Shown: positions 6,618-7,249 of the stretch, in pieces
How positions within the stretch are numbered: the first letter of the stretch is position 1
Layout: each line of letters starts with the position of its first letter
NCBI GenBank assembly: GCA_025454275.1
Contig: JALOOS010000104.1
Span: forward strand, 1 to 7,249
Reading direction: 5' to 3'
From: Desulfobacterales bacterium
GTDB taxonomy: Bacteria; Desulfobacterota; Desulfobacteria; Desulfobacterales; SpSt-501
DNA length: 7,249 nucleotides
Notes under the pieces: generated by a model
What the model was told of the DNA's origin: nothing
Databases searched by the model: none
What the model saw: only the letters and a program-made list of their open reading frames with translations
Position numbers and translations under genes: made by a program

Positions 6618-6646
6618 TGGATACCACAGGCGCCGGGGGGGAGCAA
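6618..6646 (-). promoter_or_regulatory. Weak promoter candidate for the ABC exporter operon
   Basis: On the minus strand TTGCTC (6646-6641), a 17-base spacer and TATCCA (6623-6618) resemble -35 and -10 boxes, each matching only about half of consensus. Transcription would start near 6611 and leave a leader of about 43 bases. The spacing is right but the boxes are poor, so another promoter in the 149-base divergent region is quite possible. Confidence 0.27.
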
Positions 6647-6682
6647 CGCCCGGGCGCAGGCCGGCCGGGGCTTTCCCCGTCG

Positions 6683-6711
6683 TTGACTTTAATGGGTCGG
6701 GTTGTTATTCT
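6683..6711 (+). promoter_or_regulatory. Sigma70-type promoter of the RNB ribonuclease gene
   Basis: TTGACT (6683-6688), exactly 17 bases, then TATTCT (6706-6711). The -35 box matches five of six consensus bases, the -10 box four. The start codon begins seven bases past the -10 box, where transcription would be expected to begin, and no Shine-Dalgarno sequence is present. The promoter therefore predicts a leaderless mRNA. It is preceded by a small GC hairpin, CGGGG (6666-6670) with CCCCG (6675-6679). Confidence 0.65.
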
Positions 6712-6717
6712 CGCCTC

Positions 6718-7249
6718 ATGGAACTTGGGAATATTGTTGAATATATCGATCGCCAGCGCATCCTTTGCGCCGTGGTGCTGGAGGTGAAAAACCAGCGGCT
6801 GCGCCTGTTGACCGAGAACAACCGCGAGGTGAATCTCTCCGCCAGCCGGCTGCTGCACCGGGACAAGACCCGGCTCGACCTGAGCATGGGCCGCTCCCGG
6901 ATGGTGGACGAGTTGAAGGTGGTCGCCGGCAAACGCAAGGCGCTGATCGACCGGGTGGCGATCCGCGAGCTCTGGGAGGTGTTGAACGGCGAGCAGGAGT
7001 GGATCGACCTGGACACGATGACGCTCTTCTGTTTCCCGGAGAGCGCCAACGGCGATCACCAGGCGGCCGTCATCCGCGCTCTCTTCGACGACCGGCTCTA
7101 CTTCAAGTTCAACCCCGACCGGTTCTTCCCCAACTCCGAAGAGCAGGTGCGGCGGATCAGCGCCCAGCGCGAGGAGGAGGCGCGGCGCCAGCGCATCATC
7201 GACAGCGGCGGCGACTGGCTGCGCCGGGTCGTGCTGCGCTCCGACCCCG
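6718..7249 (+). CDS. RNB-family (RNase II/R-like) ribonuclease, N-terminal part (cut by window edge)
   Basis: From ATG at 6718 the frame is open to the right edge: 177 complete codons, no stop. The protein begins MELGNIVEYIDRQRILCAVV and has RLRLLTENNREVNLS at about 27-41, which I recognise as the N-terminal region of RNB-domain exoribonucleases found in Geobacter-like bacteria; WEVLNGEQEWIDL (86-98), GDHQAAVIRALF (112-123) and YFKFNPDRFFP (128-138) fit the same group. Residues 141-163 are rich in Glu and Arg, probably a charged helix or short coiled coil. Such enzymes degrade RNA from the 3' end in the cytoplasm. The catalytic RNB domain with its metal-binding aspartates would lie beyond the window, so activity cannot be confirmed. 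The start is supported by family N-terminus and by the promoter directly in front; the next in-frame ATG (around codon 58) would cut into the conserved region. It is transcribed divergently from the ABC operon. Assignment is by recognition of sequence style, not by visible catalytic motifs. Confidence 0.72.
   Translation, partial: MELGNIVEYIDRQRILCAVVLEVKNQRLRLLTENNREVNLSASRLLHRDKTRLDLSMGRSRMVDELKVVAGKRKALIDRVAIRELWEVLNGEQEWIDLDTMTLFCFPESANGDHQAAVIRALFDDRLYFKFNPDRFFPNSEEQVRRISAQREEEARRQRIIDSGGDWLRRVVLRSDP

Noticed and set aside
6493..7059. 188-codon minus-strand frame running opposite the ribonuclease gene
   Set aside because: It is antisense to the conserved RNB-family N-terminus and crosses the divergent promoter region. 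A second minus-strand frame there is likewise a shadow.
1..7249. tRNA, rRNA or integrase-type mobile island
   Set aside because: I saw no tRNA cloverleaf, rRNA-like stretch, integrase or transposase gene. Coding composition is even across the window, with no sign of a transferred block other than the short repeat.

Overview
The window is GC-rich, apart from a few AT-rich patches between genes. It reads as ordinary chromosome from an anaerobic, Gram-negative bacterium. The best guess is a member of the Desulfobacterota (Desulfuromonadales or a related order). This rests on the style of the formate-tetrahydrofolate ligase, the start of an RNB-family ribonuclease and the intergenic repeats, all judged from memory of protein families and not from a search.

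Layout from left to right. A cobalamin-binding radical SAM protein on the minus strand is cut by the left edge (1-719). A 239-base gene-free stretch (720-958) is full of secondary structure: a near-perfect palindrome followed on the minus strand by six T residues, a 118-bp imperfect inverted repeat that looks like a small non-coding mobile or REP-like element, and a 10-bp GC-rich hairpin just after the next stop codon. Then come fhs, formate-tetrahydrofolate ligase (959-2722, minus), a short AT-rich leader (2723-2829), and two overlapping ABC exporter half-transporter genes (2830-4821 and 4796-6568, both minus). A 149-base divergent promoter region follows. It carries a clear sigma70-type promoter for a plus-strand RNB-family ribonuclease gene that runs off the right edge (6718-7249).

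How the genes relate. The two ABC genes overlap by 26 bases and almost certainly make one heterodimeric exporter of the MdlAB/BmrCD type. The upstream subunit has an intact LSGGQ signature but Asp in place of the catalytic Glu. The downstream subunit has the Glu but a degenerate VSSGE signature. That predicts one active and one degenerate ATP site. fhs follows in the same direction after 107 bases with no obvious terminator between, so it may be read through from the transporter, from its own promoter, or both. Its product charges formate onto tetrahydrofolate for one-carbon metabolism. It departs from the classical family at several normally conserved active-site-region positions. The radical SAM gene lies past the structured region and may be a separate unit.

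Nothing here amounts to a clearly new system. The points most worth a second look are the divergent Fhs motifs, a probable leaderless ribonuclease mRNA, the palindrome/T-run just upstream of the radical SAM gene, and the MITE-like repeat.
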